Assembly: GCA_002331335.1 (NCBI GenBank)
Contig: DCZO01000035.1
Location: 196,203 to 260,202 of the forward strand
Length of the DNA stretch: 64,000 nt
Source of the DNA: Nitrospira sp. UBA2082
Lineage (GTDB): Bacteria; Nitrospirota; Nitrospiria; Nitrospirales; Nitrospiraceae
Direction: 5' to 3'
In this document: positions 1 to 7,492 of the stretch, piece after piece
How positions within the stretch are numbered: position 1 is the stretch's first letter
How the letters are laid out: every line of letters begins with the position of its first letter
Notes under the pieces: model-generated
What the model was told of the DNA's origin: nothing
Seen by the model: only the letters and a program-made list of their open reading frames with translations
Database searches by the model: none
Position numbers and translations under genes: made by a program

Positions 1-873
1 ACGCTGGAACCCATCATTCTCAAACTCGCGGACCTCTTGCAGTCGCCGATCCCGCAACCGAGTTCCGCCCCCGCCCCCGGCCCGGGCGAGCCCGTACCGC
101 AACCGGCAGCCGCCGTACCGTCCGAACCTATTATCCGCAAGCAGGAACGCCAGGCCGCCATCGGGGAATTCAGCGGATTCTTGGCCACGGAAATCCGGGA
201 ACCCTTGGCTTCGATTCGATCGCAACTTGAAGAAGTGACCGGCGAAGGGATCCTGGATTTCGATCCGCAGACGCGCGTGGAGAACGCCATGCGCGACCTG
301 ATTCGGATCGAAGCGATCCTGAACGAGATCCTGGACTTCGCCAAGCCGTTGGAGCTGAATCGCCACCTCTGCAGAATCCCGGAAGTCTTGGACAGTACCC
401 TGGTCGTGCTGGCCACGGACTTGGAAGCAACCCGCATTCAGGTGACCAAGGAGTACCCCAACGTCATTGCGCCCGTGCGCGCCGACGAAGCGAAACTCCA
501 ACAGGTCTTTTTGAGTATTTTCAAGAACGCCTGCGAGGCTATGACGCCCGGCGGCCATCTGCATATCCAGGTGACCCAACACCGAGCCGGGAAAGGTCTG
601 GAGGTGCAGGTGCTCATCAAGAACGACGGTGCTCCCATTCCGGATGATCTCGTCGACAAGGTCTTCGAGCCTTTTTTCACCACGAAACGCTCCGGGATCG
701 GCTTGGGGCTTCCCAGTGTCAAGAAGATCGTGGAAGAACACGGCGGTTCCATCACCATCGGCAGCGCGCCGGGTGAAGGCACCACCGTGACCATCCGCCT
801 GCCAGGAGTGAGCCGCGGGCCGGCCTTCCGTCATCGCGGACGCGGGCGCCGCCCTCACCGCCGACCAAGCTGA
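1..873 (+). CDS. Sensor-kinase-like protein lacking phospho-acceptor His (5' partial)
   Basis: The reading frame is open to the window edge, so the start lies upstream. A Pro/Ala-rich stretch (about codons 13-45) precedes a DHp-like helix with the motif LATEIREPLASI (codons 61-72), where kinases have a His followed by E-x-R-x-P-L; here the His position is Thr. The C-terminal half is a good HATPase_c domain: N-box KNACEAM, FEPFFTTK (F box), and GIGLGLPSVKKIVEEHGG (G2 box). It can probably bind ATP but not autophosphorylate in the usual way. Either a pseudokinase scaffold or a kinase that phosphorylates another residue. No membrane segment is visible in the part present. The tail after residue 265 is Arg-rich and unlike the family. 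Confidence 0.8.
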   Translation, partial: TLEPIILKLADLLQSPIPQPSSAPAPGPGEPVPQPAAAVPSEPIIRKQERQAAIGEFSGFLATEIREPLASIRSQLEEVTGEGILDFDPQTRVENAMRDLIRIEAILNEILDFAKPLELNRHLCRIPEVLDSTLVVLATDLEATRIQVTKEYPNVIAPVRADEAKLQQVFLSIFKNACEAMTPGGHLHIQVTQHRAGKGLEVQVLIKNDGAPIPDDLVDKVFEPFFTTKRSGIGLGLPSVKKIVEEHGGSITIGSAPGEGTTVTIRLPGVSRGPAFRHRGRGRRPHRRPS

Positions 874-1039
874 CTTTCGGCGGCCATACGCCCTCGACCA
901 TGTACATGATGACACGTTCCGGTTTGACAGAGAACGCTCGGCGTGGATATGATTCCGACCGTTCTCGACGAGCTTCTGTATCACACGTCTTGACCATGAA
1001 GTGTGCAGCCACCATTTCTTTTCTCAAAGGAGTAGGATC

Positions 1040-1408
1040 ATGAAACTTGTCATCGCTGCGGTTGCCACCGCCTCCGCCGTCCTCTGTGCGCTGTCGATGG
1101 CCTCAGCCAATCCGGCGCTGCTTCCGAAGCACGAAGGCTATCCGATGAAGAACTCCGGGAGCCCGGTGACGGGCCAGCCGACCGCCAACGATCCCGGCCA
1201 ATCGGACGCCCGTGGTGAATCATCTCTGCTGAAGGCAGCCGGGCACGACGATACACACAGCAAGCAAGAACTGACCAAGACAGACAATGCCCGCATTACG
1301 GCAGGACAGGGCGCCGGCCGGCTCCCGAACGTGCAAGGCCCGCAGATCAAGATCGCTCCACCCGTGACATCCGCCACGAAAATCACCGATAAGCGGAAGA
1401 TTCCGTAA
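1040..1408 (+). CDS. Small secreted protein of unknown function
   Basis: A 122-residue protein starting at the ATG that follows AAAGGAGTAGG with good spacing; an upstream in-frame start at 1001 lacks a ribosome site. Residues 1-23 form a signal peptide (MKLVIAAVATASAVLCALS, then MASAN) with likely cleavage after ASA. The mature part is hydrophilic, rich in Gly, Pro, Ser, Lys and Asp, with no Cys and no recognisable domain. It probably ends in the periplasm. It is followed directly by a strong bidirectional hairpin. I do not recognise a family. Confidence 0.6.
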   Translation: MKLVIAAVATASAVLCALSMASANPALLPKHEGYPMKNSGSPVTGQPTANDPGQSDARGESSLLKAAGHDDTHSKQELTKTDNARITAGQGAGRLPNVQGPQIKIAPPVTSATKITDKRKIP

Positions 1409-1422
1409 ACAGTGGCCTGCGC

Positions 1423-1468
1423 AAATACAACGGGGGTACCGTCAGATGACGGTACCCCCGTTGTATTT
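1423..1468. terminator. Perfect 22-bp inverted repeat, convergent terminator
   Basis: Two perfect 22-nt arms (1423-1444 and 1447-1468) separated by 2 nt. The arms begin AAATACAACGGGGG, so transcripts from either strand end the stem with a U-rich tail (TTGTATTT). It lies between the 3' end of the secreted-protein gene and the 3' end of the DNA glycosylase gene on the other strand, as expected for a bidirectional intrinsic terminator. Confidence 0.85.
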
Positions 1469-1483
1469 CCTGCCCCGTTGATC

Positions 1484-2020
1484 TTACTTTGATAACCGCA
1501 ACCGGAACCGCCAGAGTTTCTTCGCCCATTCGCCGGCATACTCCACACCGATGCGCGGAAACCGTCCGACTCGACCGCGCGGCACCTCGACGCCACGATC
1601 TTCGAACCACAGCCCTCTGCCGATTGTGAGGTCGAGCCGATGGAGCGATCGGTCGACTTTCAACGCACGGCACAGGCGGCCCGGCCCATCAATCAGCTCT
1701 CCGTCGACCTCCACCGCGCGAATCAAGATCGCCGCGGGAAATTCCTCTCGCTCCGTCACGACGTTGAGGCAATGATACATCCCATAGATCAGATACACGT
1801 AGGCGACCCCGGCCGGACCGAACATCACGTCCGTTCTGGCAGTCCTGCCCTTCGAAGCATGGCACGCTTGATCGTTCGACCCGATGTAGGCTTCGACTTC
1901 GATGATCTTGCCGGCCATGAACCCGTTCCGATGTTCGCGCACCAGATATTTCCCCACCAGTGCTCGCGCCACGGTGAGGGTGGGCCGGTTGAAAAACGCG
2001 CGGGGGATGGGCTTGGGCAT
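1484..2020 (-). CDS. mpg: 3-methyladenine DNA glycosylase (MPG/AAG family)
   Basis: Base-excision repair enzyme that removes alkylated purines such as 3-methyladenine from DNA. The 178-residue protein shows the AAG family fold: the FFNRPTLTVARALVGKYLV start, the catalytic Glu in KIIEVEAYIG, the NDQACHASKGRTART segment, the MFGPAGVAYVYLIYGMYHCLN core, and LIDGPGRLCRAL near the product end. I chose the ATG at 2020, just before PKPIPRAFF; ATG 2026 and a longer frame to 2086 are possible but neither has a clear ribosome site. Single gene, converging on the terminator at 1423. Confidence 0.9.
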   Translation of the reverse strand: MPKPIPRAFFNRPTLTVARALVGKYLVREHRNGFMAGKIIEVEAYIGSNDQACHASKGRTARTDVMFGPAGVAYVYLIYGMYHCLNVVTEREEFPAAILIRAVEVDGELIDGPGRLCRALKVDRSLHRLDLTIGRGLWFEDRGVEVPRGRVGRFPRIGVEYAGEWAKKLWRFRLRLSK

Positions 2021-2057
2021 GACCATGGCTAATAGCTGATAGCATATTAGATAGCCC

Positions 2058-2183
2058 GCAGGATGGTCAAAAAGACCGTCCAGCAAGGCCGCAGCGAGCG
2101 AAGCGGCGAGGCGTACGCAGTTCGGTACGTTGAGCCTCTGAGCGATGCGAGAACGACGCTGGCGGACTTTTTCAGCATCCTGC
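2058..2183. repeat. Hairpin-type intergenic repeat (REP/MITE-like)
   Basis: A 126-bp non-coding unit whose ends are imperfect inverted repeats of about 27 nt: it begins GCAGGATGGTCAAAAAG and ends CTTTTTCAGCATCCTGC. The interior holds shorter inverted pieces rich in GCGAGCGAAGCGGCGAGG. From memory, similar units are common between genes in Nitrospira genomes. No transposase is encoded. On RNA it would fold into a long hairpin and may also act as a terminator for the gene to its right on the minus strand. Confidence 0.65.
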
Positions 2184-2232
2184 TAGATCGGTCTTGCCAT
2201 CAGCCATACCCCATCTGCTATAAGCTCTTCTC

Positions 2233-2631
2233 ATGAAAGTCACAAAGCTCCTCCACACCCGCATGCGGGTCAGCGATTTGGACGAGACGATCCGGTTTTA
2301 CACGACTGTCCTGGGCCTTGAGGTCATCGAACGGAAAACCTCTCCGCGCGGATCGCATCTCGCCTTCTTGAAAGTACCCAATAGCGACGAACTGATCGAG
2401 CTCACCAGTTTTCCTCCCAGCGGGCCGGTGAAGGTCCAAGAAGACCTTGTCCACCTTGCGTTTCAAGTTGAGAGCCTTGAGGACACGATGGCGTCGCTCA
2501 CCGCGCAGGGGATCAGGATCACTGATGGTCCGACGACATCTTCGTCCGGCAGCCGCTTCATCTTCATTGACGCTCCGGACGGCTACGAGATTGAACTGAT
2601 CGAACGACCGGCCGGCGTGAAGATCGTGTAA
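2233..2631 (+). CDS. gloA: Glyoxalase I / lactoylglutathione lyase family (VOC)
   Basis: A 132-residue single vicinal-oxygen-chelate protein. It isomerises the hemithioacetal of methylglyoxal and a thiol to a lactoyl thioester in family members. The four metal ligands of glyoxalase I can be placed: His in LLHTRMRV (H8), Glu in DELIELTSF, His in EDLVHLAFQV (about 74) and Glu in YEIELIE near residue 118. The length matches bacterial GloA. It is followed by a dapF-like gene 26 bp downstream on the same strand, so the two may be cotranscribed. The exact thiol substrate cannot be told from sequence. Confidence 0.85.
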   Translation: MKVTKLLHTRMRVSDLDETIRFYTTVLGLEVIERKTSPRGSHLAFLKVPNSDELIELTSFPPSGPVKVQEDLVHLAFQVESLEDTMASLTAQGIRITDGPTTSSSGSRFIFIDAPDGYEIELIERPAGVKIV

Positions 2632-2657
2632 CGAGACATTCCACAAGGAGATGGCCG

Positions 2658-3527
2658 ATGAAGAACGGGTTTTTCCGGGGACATGGGCTCGGCAACGACT
2701 ATATCGTCATGGACCCCAAAGAATTGACCTTTACGCTCACACCCAAGCATATCGAGCTGATCTGCAACCGCAACTGGGGACTCGGCAGCGACGGGATTCT
2801 GGCTCTGGTCCCCTCAAAAAAAGCCGATTTCGGGCTGCGCATTTTCAACCCGGACGGCAGCGAGGCGGAAAAGTCAGGCAACGGCCTCCGAATCTTCGCG
2901 CGCTATCTCCATGCGACCGGCAAGACAAAGAAGAAACAATTCACCGTGGAAACAAAAGGCGGGCTTGTGACAATCACGTTGCATGTGGATCGCCATGGCG
3001 ACGCAAGCGCGGCGACCGTCGAAATGGGTCAGGCCACCTTCAAGCCGGCCGCTCTTCCCTGCACCCTCGCTGTCCCGGAATTGATCCAGCAACCGATCGA
3101 CGCCGCAGGCCGCTCGTTGATCTTCACCGGCCTGAGCGTGGGTAATCCCCATTGCGTCGTCTTCAAGCCGGCAGGCGAGTCCTGGTCGCGGGAAGACCTG
3201 TTAGCCCTCGGACCGGCGTTGGAGAACCATACCCTGTTCCCGAAACGGACCAACGTCCAGTTGGCCGTTCCCACCGGGCCGAAGGACATCTTCATCCTCA
3301 TCTGGGAGCGCGGCGCCGGAGAAACCCAAGCCTCCGGCTCGTCGTCGTGCGCCGCGGCCAGCGCCGCGGTGCGGCTGGGACTGGTGAAGAGCCCCGTCAC
3401 GGTCAACATGCCGGGCGGCAGGCTGAATATCGACGTGGCTCCTGACTTCAATCTCACCATGAAGGGTCCCGTCACCGAAGTCGCACGGGGCACGTTGAGT
3501 CCATCGTTTGTTCGCTCGCTCCGATGA
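2658..3527 (+). CDS. DapF-fold protein with both catalytic cysteines replaced by serine
   Basis: A 289-residue protein with the whole diaminopimelate epimerase fold: FxxGHGLGNDYIVMD at the N terminus, LGSDGIL, RIFNPDGSEAE, SVGNPHCVVF and ERGAGETQAS. The ATG follows AAGGAGAT. In true DapF a Cys pair (C73 and C217 in E. coli) racemises the substrate. Here S73 (EKSGNGLRIFARY) and S226 (GETQASGSSSCAAAS) occupy these positions. The next Cys, C231, lies where the family has a non-catalytic Cys. I therefore do not call it a functional epimerase: it may catalyse another reaction on an amino acid, or be a relic. The lysine/peptidoglycan DapF would then be elsewhere. Confidence 0.8.
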   Translation: MKNGFFRGHGLGNDYIVMDPKELTFTLTPKHIELICNRNWGLGSDGILALVPSKKADFGLRIFNPDGSEAEKSGNGLRIFARYLHATGKTKKKQFTVETKGGLVTITLHVDRHGDASAATVEMGQATFKPAALPCTLAVPELIQQPIDAAGRSLIFTGLSVGNPHCVVFKPAGESWSREDLLALGPALENHTLFPKRTNVQLAVPTGPKDIFILIWERGAGETQASGSSSCAAASAAVRLGLVKSPVTVNMPGGRLNIDVAPDFNLTMKGPVTEVARGTLSPSFVRSLR

Positions 3528-3542
3528 AGAGATCCGTGGGAA

Positions 3543-3599
3543 ATGGTTAATGGTCGATGTCCGAATGGCTCATGGACAATGGTTAATGGATAATCGTAA
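3543..3599 (+). repeat. Heptad array, ATGGNNN units (left arm of element 1)
   Basis: ATG(G/T) recurs at 3543, 3550, 3557, 3565, 3572, 3579 and 3586, that is every 7 bp with one 8-bp step. Units read ATGGTTA, ATGGTCG, ATGGCTC, ATGGACA, ATGGTTA, ATGGATA. It lies between dapF-like and the four-helix-bundle gene, whose start codon at 3603 comes just after the array. The inverted counterpart is at 4021-4060. Confidence 0.85.
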
Positions 3600-3602
3600 G
3601 GA

Positions 3603-4019
3603 ATGGAAAAGAGGAAAATAGAACGGGTTGAGGAGATGCCTGTTTTCCAAGCCTGCATGGCTTTAGCGTTGAGCGTTGAGAAGGACTCGCGTGCCTTTGC
3701 ACCTGACTTCAAATGGCTTCGCAACCAGATGTTGCGTTCATCTGAATCGGTCTGTGCGAATATGACCGAAGGGTTTTACTCCCAATACAGCACGGAATAC
3801 CTTCAGGCCTTATATCGGTGCCGTCGTGAGGGACAAGAAACGATGACGCATGTGCGCTACGCAATGGCCATCAAGCAAATGTCTGATGAAAAAGGACTGG
3901 CGCTCTCCAAAGGATACGACAGCGCTCTTACGCAACTGGCAAGTCTCATTGCGAGCATTGAACGCAAGATCCGTCAGCGGGGAAAAGCCAAGGCCGAGCG
4001 TCCATCGGACTCCTCTTGA
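3603..4019 (+). CDS. Four-helix-bundle protein (S23 / 23S rRNA intervening-sequence family)
   Basis: A 138-residue, mostly helical protein of the family named after ORFs in rRNA intervening sequences (TIGR02436); the Avd subunit of diversity-generating retroelements has the same fold. Family marks are MPVFQACMALALSVE, the central LRNQMLRSSESVCANMTEGF motif, and the STEYLQALYRCRREGQETMTHV helix. The family forms pentameric barrels with a basic surface; its biochemical role outside retroelements is unknown. The gene is bracketed by inverted 7-bp repeat arrays (3543-3599, 4021-4060) and its stop sits 2 bp before the right array. No rRNA gene is near. Confidence 0.85.
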   Translation: MEKRKIERVEEMPVFQACMALALSVEKDSRAFAPDFKWLRNQMLRSSESVCANMTEGFYSQYSTEYLQALYRCRREGQETMTHVRYAMAIKQMSDEKGLALSKGYDSALTQLASLIASIERKIRQRGKAKAERPSDSS

Positions 4020-4020
4020 C

Positions 4021-4060
4021 TGATCGACCATTCTCCATCGACCATGTACCATTGACCATG
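4021..4060 (-). repeat. Heptad array, inverted ATGGNNN units (right arm of element 1)
   Basis: CCAT recurs at 4028, 4035, 4042, 4049 and 4056, exactly every 7 bp. Read on the minus strand the units are ATGGTCA, ATGGTAC, ATGGTCG, ATGGAGA, ATGGTCG, the same family as the left array. The last CCATG supplies the uvrC start codon at 4058, so the element abuts and possibly redefined the uvrC translation start. Confidence 0.88.
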
Positions 4061-5926
4061 CACCCCGCTGCCGCCCTACAATCCAAACTCGCCCATCTGC
4101 CCGACAACCCCGGTGTGTATCTGTTCAAGAACGCACAGGGAGAGATCGTCTATATCGGAAAAGCCGCGGTGCTCGCCGACCGCGTCCGGTCCTATTTTCA
4201 GAAAGGCACCGACCATAGTCCCAAAACTACGCTGCTTGTCAGCCAGGTCGCTGACCTGGAAACGATGGTGACCCGATCCGAACTCGAAGCCTTGATTCTC
4301 GAAAGCAATCTGGTCAAGCGCCACAAACCCCGCTTCAACATCGTCCTGCGCGACGACAAGCAATACCCCTATGTGCGGCTGCCCATCAAGGATGACTTCC
4401 CGCGGTTGTCGATCGTGCGCCGCGTCCAGAAGGATGGTGCGTTGTACTATGGGCCTTATACCCCGGCCAACGCCTTGCGCGAAACCTTGAAGGTGATTAA
4501 GCACGTCTTCCCGTTGGCGACCTGTACCATCGACATTGATGGAACCGCCGATCGCGCCTGCATCGAGTTCGAAATCAAGCGCTGTATGGCCCCCTGCACC
4601 GGCAACCAGTCGAAGGAGGAGTACCATCAGATCGTCAAACAGGTCCGACAGTTTCTCGAAGGACGGGACCATGAGTTGCTCGACGGCCTTCGCGCCAGGA
4701 TGGAGGCCGCGGCCGAGCGGGAAGAGTTCGAGGAGGCCGCGCGCGTGCGGGACCGCTTATTCAAGATCGAACGGATGCTGGAGAAACAGCGTATCACACA
4801 GACCTCGGCGACCGAACAGGATGTGATCGGCTTGGCCCGGCAAGGCGCCGGGGTGGATCTCCAAATCCTCTTCGTGCGCGGCGGGTTGCTGATCGGCCGC
4901 AAGGATTTCTTCTGGCCCCAATCGGCTGATGCGCCGGATGAGGAACTGGTTCGATCCGCTATCGAGCAGTTCTACAACAAAGACGGCCAGCCGCCGAAAG
5001 AAGTCCTGATCCCCACCGATCTCGAAGACACGGCGCTGATCGAACAGTGGCTGTCCGACAAGCGCGGAGAATCCGTCCGCGTTCTGGCGCCGGAACGCGG
5101 CGTGAAACATCAGTTGGTGTTGCTGGCCGAGGAGAATGCGGCGGCCGCCGCCGCCGACCATTTGCGCGACGAAGAATTCGACCGGCAAGCCGGTGAAGAG
5201 CTGAAACGGCTGCTGCGATTGGATCATATCCCGCGCCGGATTGAGGGGTTCGACATCTCCAATACCCTAGGCAACCAGTCCGTTGCCTCAATGGTCGTCT
5301 GGGAAGACGGCCAATTGAAGAAAGCAGATTACCGGCGGTTCAAGATCCAGACCGTCGAGGGAGCCAATGACTTCGCCAGCATGAAAGAGGTGGTCACGCG
5401 GCGCTACGGACGGGAGGAGAACTTGGCTCGGCCGGATTTGATCCTCATCGACGGTGGACTCGGGCAACTGGGTGCCGCATTGGAAGGACTCAAAGAAACC
5501 GGGAACCAGACCCTGCCGATCCTCGGACTGGCGAAGGCCCGCGGGGATAAAGAAGAACGTGTGTTTCTGGCAGGGAGAAAGAACCCGATCGTGCTCAAGC
5601 CGCACTCACCGGCCACCCACCTGCTGCAGCGGGTCCGCGACGAAGCGCACCGCTTCGCGATCACCTTTCATCGGAAGCTGCGGGGGCAAGCGCTCCTGGC
5701 ATCGCTACTGGATCAGGTTCCCGGCATCGGGGCGATGCGGCGCAATCGGCTGCTGAATCAGTTCGGGAGTCTCGATCGCCTGGCATCGGCCAGCGAGGAT
5801 ACCCTTCGTGCCGCAGGATTGAGCACCGACACCGTTCTGCGGCTACGGGAGGCGTTCAAGAACCAGCTTGCGGCCTCAGGAACTGTAACGACCATCCAGG
5901 TACGCTCCAAATCCCGCTTAAAATAG
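4058..5926 (+). CDS. uvrC: Excinuclease ABC subunit C
   Basis: UvrC makes both incisions around bulky DNA damage after UvrA and UvrB have marked it. The 622-residue protein has an N-terminal GIY-YIG nuclease (PGVYLFKNAQGEIVYIGKA, residues 18-36), the RCMAPCTG segment with paired Cys, a UVR motif that binds UvrB (about 195-235), the RNase H-like second nuclease (GFDISNTLGNQSVASMVVWEDG, about 390), LILIDGGLGQL, and tandem helix-hairpin-helix at the C terminus (LLDQVPGIGAMRRNRLL). The ATG at 4058 is chosen because residues before it are encoded by the repeat array. No clear ribosome site precedes it, which fits disruption by the repeat. Confidence 0.95.
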   Translation: MHPAAALQSKLAHLPDNPGVYLFKNAQGEIVYIGKAAVLADRVRSYFQKGTDHSPKTTLLVSQVADLETMVTRSELEALILESNLVKRHKPRFNIVLRDDKQYPYVRLPIKDDFPRLSIVRRVQKDGALYYGPYTPANALRETLKVIKHVFPLATCTIDIDGTADRACIEFEIKRCMAPCTGNQSKEEYHQIVKQVRQFLEGRDHELLDGLRARMEAAAEREEFEEAARVRDRLFKIERMLEKQRITQTSATEQDVIGLARQGAGVDLQILFVRGGLLIGRKDFFWPQSADAPDEELVRSAIEQFYNKDGQPPKEVLIPTDLEDTALIEQWLSDKRGESVRVLAPERGVKHQLVLLAEENAAAAAADHLRDEEFDRQAGEELKRLLRLDHIPRRIEGFDISNTLGNQSVASMVVWEDGQLKKADYRRFKIQTVEGANDFASMKEVVTRRYGREENLARPDLILIDGGLGQLGAALEGLKETGNQTLPILGLAKARGDKEERVFLAGRKNPIVLKPHSPATHLLQRVRDEAHRFAITFHRKLRGQALLASLLDQVPGIGAMRRNRLLNQFGSLDRLASASEDTLRAAGLSTDTVLRLREAFKNQLAASGTVTTIQVRSKSRLK

Positions 5927-7305
5927 ATATCTGAAGCTGAACGTGCCCAGATGAATGCTCGCATCGTAGGATCCATTGACCGTCGGATTCACATTACCGG
6001 CCACACTGAATGAGTCATAGAACCATTCCTGATAGGCCACATCAAGTCCGATTGCCTTCGGCCACAATGCCGATTCATCGCTACACGGAATCAGCCCCAC
6101 AAATTTACCATGGCCTTTACACAGAAATCCCGCGCCCACCGACAGCGTGTGAGCGGAAAGAGAAATCATGGCAGGGTTGAATGTCGCCGCAGGCACAGGG
6201 TTTTCTGTCCTCGTATAACCGGATCGCACGGCGATGTCCCAATGCGGGAGCCAGCTCGGATCGAGCCACTTGTACTCAGTTCCGACCGCCACGACCGGGA
6301 CGTTTTTCCATCCTGCCGGTTGTGGAATCATGGCTCCGTTGGACAACTGTACGTCGAGATTCCGGAATGAGCCCCACCCCACAAACTCTGCATTGGCCTC
6401 GATTTTCCACTCTCGCTCAGGAGTCCGAACCGGCCAGACCGCGACGGCTCCGGTCACTATTTGGGGAAGCACCAGATTTGTGAAGGCATCGGCCACTTTG
6501 CTGCCCCCGACCAACAAGACTCCGCTCAATGGCAGGACGACCTGAGTCCGGTAGATCACCCCGAGGGAGACCCGTGGCTTTCCATCTTCATTTTTCAGTG
6601 GTGTCACAAGGAGACTGACGGTGGCGCCAGCCCCCGGCGCCTTTCCGTTGAGCTCAACGGACGCACCTGCCGGAATACCGAAGACTCCCGCCCCGACCGA
6701 TTTTTGTTCCGCGTCCCTTGCCCGAGAAACGGCGCGAAGGTGTAAACATCCGCGCTCACTCCCACTGCCAAATAGTCGGTCAGTTGGTAGGCGATCGTCG
6801 GTTTGATCGCGAGCAGCGGCAGGGCGGCGGAGGTCGCGGCAGTATTGAACGGACCGTCCGCCGGATACCGTGTGAGAAGGCCAAACGGCGAGTTCACACC
6901 GAGTCCCACCGTCACAGCAGACAAGCGTGGCAGGCCAAGTGCCGCAAGGTTGGCGCTGACATAGCTATGCCCCGGAGGGGGAAAGGCAATTACTCCTCCG
7001 AAATCGCCGTGAGTCGCGGTCCCTGACGCACTATTTGCCTGAATCGAACCACCCAGCAGGGCAGTTCCGAATAACGCTTGCACACCCTTGACCTGGCTGA
7101 GTGCCGCGGGGTTATAGTGGATCGCCGATGGATCATCGGCTTGAGCCGAAAAGGCATTCCCCTGGCCAGCTGCAGCGACGCCTTGAGGTTGAAATCGAAG
7201 CGCTTGCGCTCCAACCATGGAAGGAAGAAGAAGTGTGCCCCCTGCTATGAGGGTTACCGCAAACTTGCGACAACCCCGCACCAATTCGAACCAATTTCGT
7301 TGCAA
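5918..7305 (-). pseudogene. FadL/OmpP1-family outer-membrane channel, frameshifted
   Basis: Two consecutive minus-strand frames together make one FadL-type hydrophobic-compound porin. The first part (from 7305) has a signal peptide (TLIAGGTLLLPSMVGAQA), then the FadL start LRFQPQGVAAAGQGNAFSA and DDPSAIHYNPAAL, up to DVYTFAPF. The continuation in the other frame reads VGAGVFGIPAGASVELNGKA, then VSLLVTPLKNEDGKPRVSLG, and ends with the typical aromatic C terminus FSFRYLF. The frame changes between about 6690 and 6735. It is either a true pseudogene or a one-base sequence error; no other damage is seen. The 3' end overlaps the uvrC stop on the opposite strand. Confidence 0.75.
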
Positions 7306-7391
7306 GCCTGCCCCCTCTCAGCCTCGCAAGTACAGCCCGAACCCGTCCCTCACATCAGCAGAAAATCGGACTAGAGCCAGTAGGACCTAGT

Positions 7392-7415
7392 AGATAGGTC
7401 CGTATGGACCTATCT
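7392..7415. promoter_or_regulatory. Perfect 24-bp palindrome between fadL and luxR
   Basis: AGATAGGTCC and GGACCTATCT flank 4 nt. A further partial copy, TAGGACCTA, lies just upstream at 7381-7389. The site is in the divergent region between the FadL gene and luxR, 78 bp from the luxR start. It looks like an operator, but it does not match the CTG-N10-CAG lux pattern, so a different regulator is likely. Confidence 0.5.
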
Positions 7416-7443
7416 CGTATTTCTTCTGCAAACTATGGTAACG

Positions 7444-7463
7444 TCCTGCCTGATCTTACAGAA
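7444..7463 (+). promoter_or_regulatory. Possible weak lux box upstream of luxR
   Basis: TCCTG, ten bases, CAGAA: this keeps the CTG-N10-CAG core of LuxR-type sites but has asymmetrical flanks. It ends 29 bp before the luxR start codon, where binding could autoregulate luxR. Such a core can arise by chance, so the call rests mainly on its place and on the much better site upstream of luxI. Confidence 0.35.
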
Positions 7464-7492
7464 GTGAACCCACGTTGAGGGGAGATACGCGC

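Noticed and set aside
3603..4019. Four-helix-bundle genes as part of a diversity-generating retroelement
   Set aside because: No reverse transcriptase, template repeat or variable target gene in the window, although the fold is that of Avd.
3543..4060. Heptad arrays as a possible CRISPR array
   Set aside because: Units are 7 bp without spacers and the two arrays are inverted; no cas gene is near.
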